The translations under genes were made by a program, and so were the position numbers. Below, one piece after another: positions 12,145 through 23,200 of a stretch of DNA of 64,000 nucleotides. Source of the stretch: Platycnemis pennipes (lineage: Eukaryota; Arthropoda; Insecta; Odonata; Platycnemididae); assembly GCA_933228895.1 (NCBI GenBank), contig OW121847.1, forward strand, positions 124,352,350 to 124,416,349. The letters run 5' to 3'. Position 1 is the stretch's first letter, and the number at the start of each line of letters is the position of its first letter. The notes below the pieces were generated by a model. The model ran no database searches. It had not been told where the DNA came from and saw only the letters and a list, made by a program, of their open reading frames with translations.

Positions 12145-12345
12145 TTCGATTGCGCGCCGCTACCCAAGGGCAGCGAGCGGTCTCACCGCTCACAAATATG
12201 GCGACAGCTCAGTACTGAGCGGACTGAGCGTCTACGTAGCGGTCGGGGGAGATCACCCAGCTGCTCGAGCGCTACTCCCCCGACTCCCCCTGGATCCCTG
12301 GATGCACCCATTGGCGGTTCTCTTGGTTCGTTCCTTCGTTCCCAG
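12145..12345 (+). promoter_or_regulatory. CpG-rich patch, candidate promoter of the ARL14EP-like gene
   Basis: A sharply bounded CpG-dense stretch (gcgcgccgc, agcgagcgg, gcggtcgg, ctcgagcg) stands in AT-rich surroundings about 3.1 kb upstream of the first coding exon of the ARL14EP-like gene. That exon opens with an acceptor, so an upstream non-coding exon is expected. An ATTGGCGG box (inverted CCAAT type) lies near 12310. No first exon or donor can be fixed from sequence alone, and a GC-rich repeat is an alternative. Confidence 0.3.
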
Positions 12346-12699
12346 ACCTTCACATGTTAATGTTTATTTTTCGTTCGATGACAGTATTTGCTTCGAATGG
12401 AAAAGCGTCAGTGTGTGATAGAATTAAATGTATGCAAGAGACGGAATATTCGCCAAGCTGTTGTGTTGCATGGTACATTCTTGAATGTAGATAAGACTAA
12501 ATTTTTGGAAGTGCAACTGTAGCCGGTCATGGGCATGGGTAAGGATTACATTCATGAGGAATCGTAATTCTCTTGTGTACGCATTTTGCTAGACGTTAGC
12601 TCAGTAGGAAATATTTTTTTGTCTTTTTTGGTGTCTTAATAGAGTAACATGCATAAAAATCTCATAGAGTGAAAGACATTTTTCGGGTAATGTTGTTTG

Positions 12700-12928
12700 A
12701 AGGCCTGGTTACATGATACATTAACTCTTATAAGTTAATGTGTGAATGCGAGAATGAACGGGAAAATTCACCGTGCAACCACATCGAAAATGCACAAATG
12801 TATGAATGCGTGAACAGAAAATAGAACGTGTTCTAATTTAGTTCATGCATTGGCACAAGTTGAGCTGTAACCATTCACGCAAATGTACATGAACCCGTAC
12901 GTGTTAATGTATCGTGTAACCAGGCCTT
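12700..12928. mobile_element. 229-bp MITE with inverted ends
   Basis: The ends are AAGGCCTGGTTACATGATAC and, read inward from the right, AAGGCCTGGTTACACGATAC, both followed by ATTAAC. The inverted repeat runs about 26 bp with one mismatch. There is no coding sequence. I could not identify a clear target duplication, so the superfamily is unassigned. Confidence 0.75.
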
Positions 12929-13189
12929 AATAACTGACAAGATTGTGTTGCTTCTGCATGTTAGGGAAATGATCTTCTTTGGAATGGTATTTATTGTTAC
13001 TCTACTATAATGATTAAAATATTCAATGCTTCAAAATCCTGATGTGAATATTGTGGCAATTGATCCTTTGCTTTGTAACAGGATTATGAATTGAAATGGT
13101 ATGAAAGAGACTCGCCGACTTTACGCTGTCTTGAATTGAGGGATGCTGTTCGCGTTACCAGTAGAACATACGTTGTACAGTCGGGTCGT

Positions 13190-13540
13190 AAGGTCAAACT
13201 ATGTTGACCTTGACCTTTGACCTATAATTATTTTTAACCTCGGCATGTGACATATCAAATGAAAGGCAATATTAAGAGATTTAAAATGACACCTCACACA
13301 ACTCTCTAAATGTGTTTGTATCAGAGTTACGACAATTAAAAAGGGTAATGAAGACCTAAAATTTGATTTTTGGGCAATATTTAGACTCAATTTTCTAACA
13401 AAGTATTTGGCCCAGCGGTATAATACTTGGTATTATTTAGTTTCTCTGTAGGACCAACAACTTTACCAATTTTCATCAAAATCGCAAAGGCTGAGGGAAA
13501 ATTAAGGGTAAATTTTACCATTTTTTTGGTTGATTTGACA
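13190..13540. repeat. probable degraded interspersed repeat
   Basis: It begins with a tandem accttgacctttgacc stretch. The rest is low-complexity, coding-free sequence like the bodies of non-autonomous arthropod repeats. No second copy in the window proves this. Confidence 0.25.
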
Positions 13541-13879
13541 TGGAATGACCCCATAGCAGAATTTCCACTGAGAGAACGATCATTCAGTCCACGCCAGGGT
13601 CCAGTTCCACACGAATAATTTTTTCTCTGAAAATTCTGCTAGGGGTTTTGAATTTGGGAGAGACCCTTGGACACATCCAGCGAAACCATAGCTGAGTTAT
13701 TTTCTAGGTTCTAAATCTTTTTAGGAAACCGTAGATGGTTCATAGAAAACTATTTTCCCTTCCTTGATATGCCATTGAGCTTAGTATTTGGTGAGCTCTC
13801 GGTTGCCGTTGGTTTGAAAGTTAGGTGTGGTGGTGGTGGCATCAAATAATCACAAGTGAACTCAGCCACCTGTTGGTAA

Positions 13880-14205
13880 ATACCCAGGTAGCTGAAATAC
13901 CTCTCAGATGCATCTCTGAGACATCCCAATGTCACACGTGATGTCTCAGAGACATTGTGTAACCTTCAGAGCCATATTAGAGTGGTATCTGTTACCTCTG
14001 ATATGTCTCTGTCTAGAAAAATGGTCTCTCAAGATGACTAATGAGGGATCTCATAGACGTCCCTGGGATATTTTAGAGATATGAGACATGCACTCTGAAT
14101 TTTCTGAATATCTAATGATTACCTCTTTTAGACGTTAAGATGCTTGAGATATTCCAGACCATAGTGAGACATCTCTGAGACATTCATTGCAGCGTGGGTC
14201 TACTT
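13880..14205. repeat. palindrome-rich modular repeat B (core GAGACATCTC)
   Basis: GAGACAT or its complement ATGTCTC occurs at least seven times, often as head-to-head pairs (CTCTGAGACAT, ATGTCTCAGAGACAT). The left edge is ACCCAGGTAGCTGAAATACC; the right edge, read inward, is ACCCACGCTGCAATGAATG. The ACCCAG-n-TAGC-like terminus resembles the right edge of repeat A (ACCCAGATAGCAAGCCAG), although the internal cores are unrelated in sequence. Confidence 0.6.
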
Positions 14206-14209
14206 GGTT

Positions 14210-15437
14210 ATGATCAGTTGCATACTGATCAATGGTCAATTACTTGTTACAAAAGCCTCTCAGGTAGAAGGAAGTGCTAGGAATATAGATTTGGAGTGTA
14301 GGAACTTGCTATCTAAATGTCAAGTTGGGAGGTAGATGACTAGGGTTTTGGTGACTAAAGCATGTGCATGATTTAAGATATTTCATATTATGGCTACTAC
14401 CTAATTTTTTCAAAAATCGGTTACTGGCGTAATGAAGACATCCTTTTCAGTTGGATATTCAGGCATTTATAACTGCTTTTGCATAGTTCGCTAATAAAGT
14501 ACCAAGTTTGGCAGAGTTGTAATAATTAGACTTGTTACTAAATATTACAAAGCTATTATTGTGAAAAAAAGATCAATTCCTTTGAAATTTATATGGCCTT
14601 TAAGCTTTGAAAGATCATGTATAATGGTACCTAAACTGTATTGTACCTAGTGAAGTAACAGAATTAGAAAAAAACTTGAAGGTAAAGGATTGCAAGATTC
14701 AAAAGAGAGGTAAATATTGCCGGAAATGTATTTTTTATTCAAAATTTAATGCCATTCAGAGATTTTAATTTATGTTTGCCAGGTTCTTGCCTATTTTGTA
14801 TGTCTTTCAGTGCCATCTCATAAGAATTCAGTTTTTATGCTGACAGTTCTAGAATTTCATGGCTCATTTATTTAAAAATTGGGCAGCCATCCAACTAAAG
14901 AAAACTGCTTCCTCTTACCTTCATCAATTTCTCTGTCAACCAGTTTCTCCTCTAGTTTACATGATAAGAGGAAATTAGAAGATGCCAGGTTTGGAGTGAT
15001 GTGGGGTGATCAGAGATTTTCCAAATATTGTACTAAATTTCTGACACTTCCTACCTCAGACTTGGGAAGCCTGCCTGTTGCAAGGCAATGTGTGGCTACG
15101 AAATTCTTGGGTAGTGTAAATTTCTTGAGAGAAACTTTTCTAGGGAGCCTTTGACTTACAGAAACTGATGGAGAAAGAAAGAGTTGTGAGTTGGAATGAT
15201 GAACAATGTTCTGGCTGATAGGATCTTCAAGCACAAGTCATGTCAGAATGAATGCCTATGCTTCCGTAGGGAGTGTCAATAAAAGTATGGCTAATGTAGC
15301 TTTAGCTGTAAAATTATTTGTTGTGTATTCTTTATTTTTTATAATTATTGCTTCAGAACTAATCATTGTAGTGCATTAGATTGGAGAAAGCCAAAACATG
15401 AATAAAAATTATAATAGAAATTTTTCTCTTTTTATAG
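14210..15437. other. no gene seen; upstream intron of the ARL14EP-like gene
   Basis: AT-rich with only short chance frames. It ends in a polypyrimidine tract and acceptor (ttttatag) at 15437, which opens the first coding exon of the ARL14EP-like gene. Confidence 0.4.
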
Positions 15438-15460
15438 AGATAATTCTGTCTGCAGAGTGA

Positions 15461-16729
15461 ATGGATTTTCAATGTGGAATTGAAATGGAAACAACTGGCT
15501 GTGTTTCAGAGAGCACTGGACAGCATCCAGCTAGTTCCAGTACATTCGGGAAAGATGTAGTCAATCAGTCAACTTGTGTTGAGGAAAATACTAGTGTTGA
15601 CAGAAATGCTGATGATGATATTCACAAAAGTACCAAATGTTCTATGGACTTACTCTCTGATGATGTAATTGATTCAAGTACTGATAATGCCATTGAAAAA
15701 TGCTCTGGTACCAATAGTGGAAATACTGATGCCACTATTACCACTGGCAGTAATACATCTAATGATAAAAATGGCTCAAGTAGTGATTCTACCATTGATA
15801 AAAGTACTGAAGATACAGATGACTCTGTTAATACTGGTATTGGCATACCTTCTAATGCTGCTGCCAATGAAATTACTGATGCTATGGAAGAAAAAAATAC
15901 TTGTATTGCTGTTGATGCAAATGCTGATACTACTGTTGCCACAAGTGCTGACTCGACAGTTGATGCAAATGATGTTGCTCTTACTTGCTTAAATGTGGAC
16001 CCAGCTATAGATGTGAGCACTGATGCTGCCTCAAGTGGAATCGCTGCATCATCCAAAGATACAGTTGATTCAAATATTGATACTACCATCTGCAAAAGTA
16101 CCTGTGCTGAAGTTGTTACAAGTAAAAATGACTTTGATAGGGTAAGCACTTCATTGGCTGTTGAATTAGTTGATGGAAGGAAAGATACCACAAGTAATGA
16201 AGGTTCAAATGCTAATATTAAATTAAAGAATGCCCCTGGCATGAATGACAGCTCTGATGCTACTTCTGATACCGAAACCAACAATGATGTTGTTGAAAGT
16301 GTCTTGAATAGAAAAAGTGAGGAAGGATTAAATGGTTTAAAATGTCCCTTGTCACCGGGTCATAAAATGGCAGAACAATCTGCTGATCCTGTACAGGCTT
16401 CCATCCCAAAAGATGCAGATTGCCAGTATGATTCAGAAATAGAAATTATAGATTATGCTTCGGTAAATCATGAAGACAAGCCTACTACTGGAGATGGTGC
16501 CCTTAGAAATACAGGCCCTGAAGTTGTTGTTGATGCCAGTGATGATACTTCATTTGATGCTCACTCTGATGCTGCTGTTAATTCAAGTTCCAATGGCACT
16601 ATTGCTACACACAATAAACGTTCAAAATTCAGAAAGCGAGAGATATATGAACAGAGGTGTAGAAATATGAGGTTGTATAAGATGAAGTTAAAAGCTGGTG
16701 ATGCTAGTCTCCCTACGAAACCAAAAAAT
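15461..16729 (+). CDS. ARL14EP-like: ARL14EP-like protein, exon 1 (long acidic N-terminal region)
   Basis: First coding exon of a 543-aa protein (exons 15461-16729, 23082-23200, 44793-44936, 45261-45360, all phases consistent). The exon begins at 15438 after ttttatag; ATG 15461 is the first in frame. Residues 1-380 are Ser, Thr, Asp and Asn rich with loose DxSxD/TD repeats and few hydrophobic stretches, so probably disordered and negatively charged. Residues about 385-412 (NKRSKFRKREIYEQRCRNM) are strongly basic and could be a nuclear localisation signal or a nucleic-acid contact. The exon ends KPKN|gtaagt in phase 0. Mammalian ARL14EP is far shorter, so this N-terminal extension is the odd feature. 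The family links an ARF-like GTPase to myosin in vertebrates and also occurs in chromatin-associated complexes; which applies here is not visible. Confidence 0.85.
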
Positions 16730-16867
16730 GTAAGTTTTATTCTTTATTTGGAACTGCCATTTTTTGCTTTTGTTGTGTTCAATCACTGGCTAAGAACAAG
16801 TCAGTGTTTCTATGTGCTAATAAAGCTTGCATATTTTATTTGCTACACCTTTCCTCAAGTATGTTGA

Positions 16868-19660
16868 GATTTGCTACTTTTCTATTTTTATATTGAATTT
16901 TTAGTGCATATTTCTCTATATACTCAGAGAATTGGGTGCTTTGCCAAACCTCTGTTCTATTACTATGTGTTAACACCAAGGACCGGTAGTTCCCTTAAAT
17001 TTTGAAGCCATGCGATATGCGGCACCGCCATCTTACCTCGACCAACTTTTCAAAGCTTTGAATATGCAGCCTAATCCATTTTATTCGATTTATTTATGAT
17101 GGAGGCACAATGAGCGATTCCTTTGATATTATTTTATTAGTGAGAGAAAAACACTGGTTTTCTCAACAAACTGCAAGCTCAGAAAGGATTATTACATTTT
17201 CAAGATATATAAGAACATTGGCTTCTGACATACTGTTGATGCAGAAAACGAGTTTGGATACAAATAGCAAAATAACAGGAGAGCCTACGGAAAAACTGAT
17301 TGCACCGTAATATTTCTTTATTAATTCTTAAATTTTTGATGATAAATTGAGATTTTTTAGACAAAAATATTTTTTTTATAGTGTGAAAGGTACCTGCGTA
17401 AAAAGTGCCATTTTTTGATGGTTTTCGAAGAAAGTGATGACTTTGATGATTTGTAGCCCAACAACAAGTTGTTCAATAACATCTAAGTTTTGAACATGTT
17501 TTCCAAGTAAAAGACTTCTAATATCTCTAGTCCTCCTCCAGTTACGCAGGGGTCAAAGGTCACGAGGTCTAGGTAGGCAAATATGGGCAACAAATGTGAC
17601 GTAAATAGTTGACAAAGTAGGGACCCTATATCCTTCTTCTCATCTGTTGATCTCCAAGGACTACACGGGGGTCAAAGATCGTGAGGTCTATGTGAGCAAA
17701 TCGGGACAAAAAACGTGTCGTATCTTAGGTTTAAATGGGTGCCAAGTCGATAAAATTTCAAGATTCCCCTTGTCATCCTATTCCCTCCAAGGGTTACGCC
17801 GGAGTCACTTTCAACAACCTCACCTTGCCACTCCGTTTCTCTTTGGCTTCTGTTCAGGGTTAGTCACGATGGTTAAATTCACCCTGAGAACAATATTCCT
17901 TGGTTGAAGGCTTAAATGAAGGTTGAATAATCAAGATTCACACATCGAAAGGAAATTCATAGAAAAGCTCGAACTTTTTTTTTCCAACGGGTGTCTTCCT
18001 CTAATGTGCACAATTGTAATGCAATACATGCAGCTTAGGGAGAAAATTGTTTCCATGTTCAACACTTCAAGAAAAATGGTCACAATAGGCGTCCTTTTAA
18101 TTTATAACCGCAACATAGCAGAAGCAGGGAATTGTGACAAAGATTCTGGCATTTCCATCACGTCCATCCATCGCCGTGGGCTGTCACTGGAGTCCCAACC
18201 ATATCTCCAGCCTGAGCACCCTTTTAAACCTAAGATATCAGATCGTAAGTTAAAGTAAAGATTAAATCTCTTACAGGAATTTAAAATGGATAGATTTATT
18301 GATGATGGTAGATATATATTTAAAACACCAGCATATTATGCTAGATTTGACCAGATAAATAAGATTAGAGATTTAGAATGTCATACCGATAGATTAAAAA
18401 AGTCAGTTTTCCCCCCGTACTATTAAAGAACACAATTGGCAGCATAGCAAAGGGAAAGGTAGGCGAACTATCGTAGAGTAGTCTGTGGCGCATGATGCAT
18501 GTGTTAACAACCAATCCCTTTATTACTATGTACCTAGATACTAACCATGTGGCTCATATTATTAGCATGATTCTGTGTAGTACCCTAGTTGCATGTCAGT
18601 TGTGTATGTGTTGTTGATCTTCACCCCCAACCACACACCCTCACGGTGGCTTGCAGGGTATCGCATAGATGTAGTTCATGCCCATTAACATATCAGCTCC
18701 GAATATGAAATTACCGTAATTCATGCTATTTTTTTTCACATGAAGCAAGAATCTCAGTTTTGCTGCGAGTCTCACTTTTTTGTTTCATGAGTGTTGACAG
18801 CAGGGCCAAATAATTCATGAAAGCTGCAGCAATAGAATGTTGCAGTGCTGCAAAGCATCCTAAGTGTCCTAAACAAAAAACAATGATTCCATCATTCCTG
18901 GTTCTTCATCACCACATGTCACCATTCCGTCTTCCTAAGCATCTTAGTTTCACTCATCAAACGACTTTGAATGAAGCCCCTAAAATTCATGGTGAATGGT
19001 TTCCTACTATGCTGACCAGTACACTTTAACTATTGTGTGATGCAGCTCCACACCCTGATTCAAGCCTTGCTGTAGAACTCAGAGAGGGCTACTTCGAGTC
19101 CTACTGCCACCCTGCTGCAGTATTTATCTACTCAGAGTGACAGTTCATTTCAGAAGAGCTATGGCATCATTTGCACTGTAAACTACTACATATTTCTCTC
19201 AATATGTTATTGAACTTAGAAATAGTTTTATGGATGCAAAGATTAACCTCTATTTTCTCCAATTTAGGAAATGAAAAATGCATGCATGGCCGTCAAATTT
19301 TTTCAAAACCCTTTCGATGTGAAAATTGACTACAGTCGACTAAATTTTTTTCCCACTTGGAACTTTCCAACTGGATTGACTTTTCTTCACGGTCTCGAAA
19401 AAACATGTTTGTAACACGCTCTAATCTACTGAAGCCTCTTCTTCTGAGAAAAAGCATTGGAAAGACCTGTGCTGTGACCTATGTGCAGAAGTAGGAAGTT
19501 ATGCTAAGCGAGTTGCTGTGGTTACAGCACCACCTGAAGCTTAAATATTAATGTTGTGATTTTTCAGTGTTTAAATGACATTTTATAGAGAACTGTACTG
19601 AGAACGAAATTTGCAGCGAAATGCTGAAATAACTACTTAGTAAGTTTGAATTAGCCACAT
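16868..19660 (+). other. first large intron segment; no gene
   Basis: Intron between ARL14EP-like exons 1 and 2 (16730-23081). At 17530-17820 three diverged copies of a roughly 120-135-bp unit, each starting ctcca and carrying an acgc/cacgggggtc block, form an imperfect tandem array. A 47-codon open stretch at 18286-18426 (MDRFIDDGRY...) has coding-like composition but no recognised family. Near 18634-18675 lies the inverted partner of the short repeat at 2547-2590. Confidence 0.45.
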
Positions 19661-19667
19661 TGAAACT

Positions 19668-19772
19668 CCAGTTCCTGTTAGATCACTGAAGTTGAGCAAT
19701 GTTGGATTGCTCAACTTCAACTGACAGAAGTTGGATGGGTGACCCTCCTCCATCCCTCTACCATGGTGCTCT
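19668..19772 (+). pseudogene. 5S rRNA-derived relic with internal hairpin
   Basis: GATCACTGAAGTTGAGCAAT and GAAGTTGGATGGGTGACC match the two most conserved internal blocks of eukaryotic 5S rRNA, in order and near the right spacing. They are followed by a ggtgct block like the 5S 3' half. The section between them is replaced by a perfect 12-bp inverted repeat (arms 19688-19699 and 19707-19718). It is therefore not a functional 5S gene. It is either a retro-pseudogene or the head of a 5S-type SINE. Confidence 0.65.
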
Positions 19773-19810
19773 GTCTACAAGTCTACAGGCCCCTGCCCAC
19801 CCCTCCAATG

Positions 19811-20305
19811 GGTCATTTACTATATTTTTTTAATGCCGAACCTGATAGAGTTTGTAAAATAAAAAGACCCATATTTTTCCATTTTTTGATCCGTCAATTA
19901 GTTCTTGAGTTATAAGCGGCGAAAAACTGATGTTTTTAAACCTTTTGGAAAAGGGGCGTGTATGCGACCTCTTACGTCATCCACTTCATCCAATCACAAC
20001 TGAGCCCGTGAAGCTCCATCGCCTTGTTGCAATGGAGGACATACAGCTGACTCTGCCAATGAAAGTGGTTGCGACAGGATTTGTGTGAGCAGACCTTCCG
20101 ACACTCCCTCCACTCCCTTCCCTTTCCCTAGATGCAGTCAAGGACAGGAGGTGGATGGCTTAAAAGATCTCAAAGCAGCTTCTTTGGTGGGAATCACATT
20201 TGCTCATTTTAAGTTTTAATTAATGAGTGAATGGCTCTGGTTAGAACATTAATTTTTTCGTTTCCATCTAAAACTGCAATTTCAGTTCCAAGTAAACGCC
20301 CCCAT
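19811..20305 (+). repeat. dispersed ~500-bp repeat, copy 1
   Basis: Shares nearly its whole length with 24705-25225, in the same orientation: a gtttgtaaaataaaaagacc block, a ttttttgatccgtcaatta block, a ccaatcacaactgagcccg block and a gtttccatct block. No coding frame and no clear inverted ends, so unclassified. Confidence 0.85.
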
Positions 20306-23081
20306 TTACATTTACATTGGATTCTGGTGGGGCGAATATAGTTAGCTAAAGCCTGTGACCACTCAAGATGCTGAATGCAGAGATCCATCATGCTGGAGAA
20401 CTCTTGATTTCACTGAATGGGGTATCAACTTCCCTAGTTACCTAATCTTGAAAGGTTATCATAATTATATAATAACTTTCCCAGAGTCATCTTTGGTAGC
20501 TGTAATTTTAATGGATTCTTGTCAGAAATCATGATGATCTTTTTATAATAGAATAATCAGCCAACATTTGTACAGAATGTTTATCAAAAGTCATTCGCGT
20601 TTGAAAAAATGTCTGTCTAAAAGTAGGACGGCAAAGTCCTCATTTGCTTAGGGAAAAGTTTTGGCCGTTTCATTTGTTTACCTTAATTCGGAAAAACTTT
20701 CTTTCATCTTGGAGTTCGTGGAGTTCCACAAGCAAGCGAGTAATTACTGAAAACTACCCTATGCAGCATGCAGTTCCAGGTTTTATACTCATTTAATATT
20801 GAGTTCATATTGTTTGATCATTATTTCCAGTTGTATAATTTTTACATTAATCTTTTGGTGTGCCCTTGTATAATGTGATTCCCAGGCTTCTTTATGATTA
20901 ATGTTAATTCATAGAATCGAGATACCCTATAGATTGCACTCAGATTAGGAAATATATGCTTATTTACCGACTGTGGTTTTCATGCCGCTAATGAAATTTT
21001 TCATGTCTGTCAATGGCTCCGGTTCATGTGCAGAAAATATCACTGATTTGTCTCTCCAATTATCTGAATGAATTGTTTCAAGGGTGTTTTGATGACAGTG
21101 AACAGGATATAAGGCTGTCCATGCATTTAAGACTACAGCAACAGTTTATTAACCTCTTTGTTCCATTGATGCATGATGATGATGAGTAAAAATAATGGTA
21201 AATGGAATTTCATAACATTTAAGTGCATTTAGGTGTCAGAAAGTCTTTCACTGATTAAAGAGTAGGTATTTGACAGAATGTTTAAAATAATTTTCTTGAA
21301 AAACTGGAATGATAAAAATGCATTTCATGAGATTATGAAGCATGCTTTGTAAATTCAGTGGTCCTCTAGCAAGTGCTGCAAGATTATGGATCCCTACTCC
21401 TGCATCATAATTTTTTTATGTTATAATCATGTTCTTCCTTTTTCAAAAGCAAATTAAAGTCAGAATCTCTCCTACCTGAATGATGGTGTAGAAATTATGG
21501 AAGGGTCAGGACATGTAGTTCTCAAAACACCATCACATCTTTTATGGTTTAGACTGATCTAGATATTGAAGCTCATATTTTTAGTTTGGGAAACTGAGTT
21601 ATGGTTTTTGGTGCACTTATGCAACAAAATTATATTTAAACCTGATAAAATACATGATCCTGGAATGTAACATTTTTGTTTGGGTTCAGGATGCCCTGGT
21701 AAGGCGTGGATGGCAATAATTTTTTTCCTATTGTAATAATTTTTTATAAATTAATGCATTGCTATTTGATTGTTTGAGAGCACATTTTGCAAAAAACTAA
21801 TTCAAATGAACTGTTGCTCTCAAATTATTACACTTTTAATGGATGTAGAACATTTTGTTGACTGACTCTTAGACTGAAAATTCCTTTGATTGAAAGTGTT
21901 GGGCATTTTCTTCTTCTTCCACCAACCCCACCCCCCTCTTACCTGTAACACTCCATAGCATTCTCTATGATCCCCTCCCTCTCCTAAATTATGTATCAGT
22001 GCTAAAAAAATTCTATTTTTAGTGAATGATAAGAAAGACATTTTGCATAGATACTTTGTATATTTGCCATTAAAATTGTTTACTAACTATATTTGAGTGT
22101 ATCATCATTATTATTTGAAATTGGAATGACTTTATAATTTATCTTTCTGCAACTTCAATGAAGGGCAAAAATCCCCTCCCCATTGATAGTGAATCATAGC
22201 AGTTGGTCCAGTCTCCTTTACTGTGTTGGAATTTATGGATTCTATGCAAATTTAGAGAATTTATTTTGTCTTCATTTAACTGTAAATAGATTTATCATTC
22301 ACATTGGCATAAATTGTACCAAAGATGATACCTGCAAACTGCCAAGTAAATATATCACTTTATAAGGCCAATTATTATCGTTAATGTAAAAGTGTGATTT
22401 AGTGTAGAGAAGTGATGATAATGTGAACAGATTTTAAGGCAAATATGGAGCTGTCCTAATAGAATATAATTTCTATAATATTTTATTTGAGAGTACAAAT
22501 ATCTATTTATTTTGGAATGAATTATTTGGGAAATATTTCGTACATTTATTGAACTGCTTAATATTTTATGCTGTGTTTAGTTCTTCATGATAGAGGGATT
22601 GCTGTATGTTGATAATTGATTGTTAAAGTACATGACTCAGTCTAAATATTTTAAGCAGGTTTACTTTTAAAGTGCCCCTTCAATTGGATGTTTAGTAAAG
22701 TTATGATGGAATCCATTTATGCCACTAGTGTTCTTTAATGATATTACATATTACTGGAAATTATGAGCTTGATGGGTTTAGCTGCATAGAAAATACATAA
22801 AAAGGAATATAAGTCTGCTGGTGAATAATTTTTCATCTGAATGGCCTCTTTGTGACTTGTATTTTGTAGAATTCCTTTTAAACAAGACTGATTCATATTT
22901 TGGTAAGGATGTAATAATATTTTAATTTTTTTGGTATCTGGAAATACATAGGCATCAGTGACTTCATTATTGCTTATGAGATTACATGTCTCATTACAAC
23001 TCTTATAAGGTAGTGTCATTGTCACCGTAAAAAAGGGAATGCATAGTACTGATAATGTAAATGATAATCTTCATTTTGCAG
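20306..23081 (+). other. intron, no gene seen
   Basis: AT-rich with short chance frames on both strands; no repeat partner noticed within the window. Confidence 0.4.
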
Positions 23082-23200
23082 AAAACTTCAACTTCTTTGG
23101 ACAAACTAACTCAAAATAACCTGAAATTCATGGAGAACTTTGATCCAAAGAGGAGTAATCGGGAGAGACGGAAACTATTAAGAAAGACAAATGCAATGAG
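23082..23200 (+). CDS. ARL14EP-like: ARL14EP-like protein, exon 2 (start of conserved domain)
   Basis: The exon lies between acceptor cattttgcag and donor gtaaaa, enters in phase 0 and leaves after two bases. It encodes residues 424-462, including LKFMENFDPKRSNRERRKLL, the conserved lead-in of the ARF7EP_C domain (a FMENFDP-type motif followed by a basic helix). The next 21.6 kb is intron. Confidence 0.9.

Noticed and set aside
12092..12418. 108-codon frame over the CpG-rich patch
   Set aside because: Open because of GC content; no recognisable domain and no matching splice sites.
15622..16284. 220-codon open frame antisense to ARL14EP-like exon 1, and a Leu/Met-rich frame in the third phase
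   Set aside because: They are by-products of the biased codons (GAT, GCT, AGT, ACT) in the low-complexity exon; composition is hydrophobic and repetitive with no splice or domain support.
18286..18426. 47-codon frame with coding-like residues (MDRFIDDGRYIFKTPAYYAR)
   Set aside because: Interesting composition but single, short, unflanked by splice signals and unrecognised.
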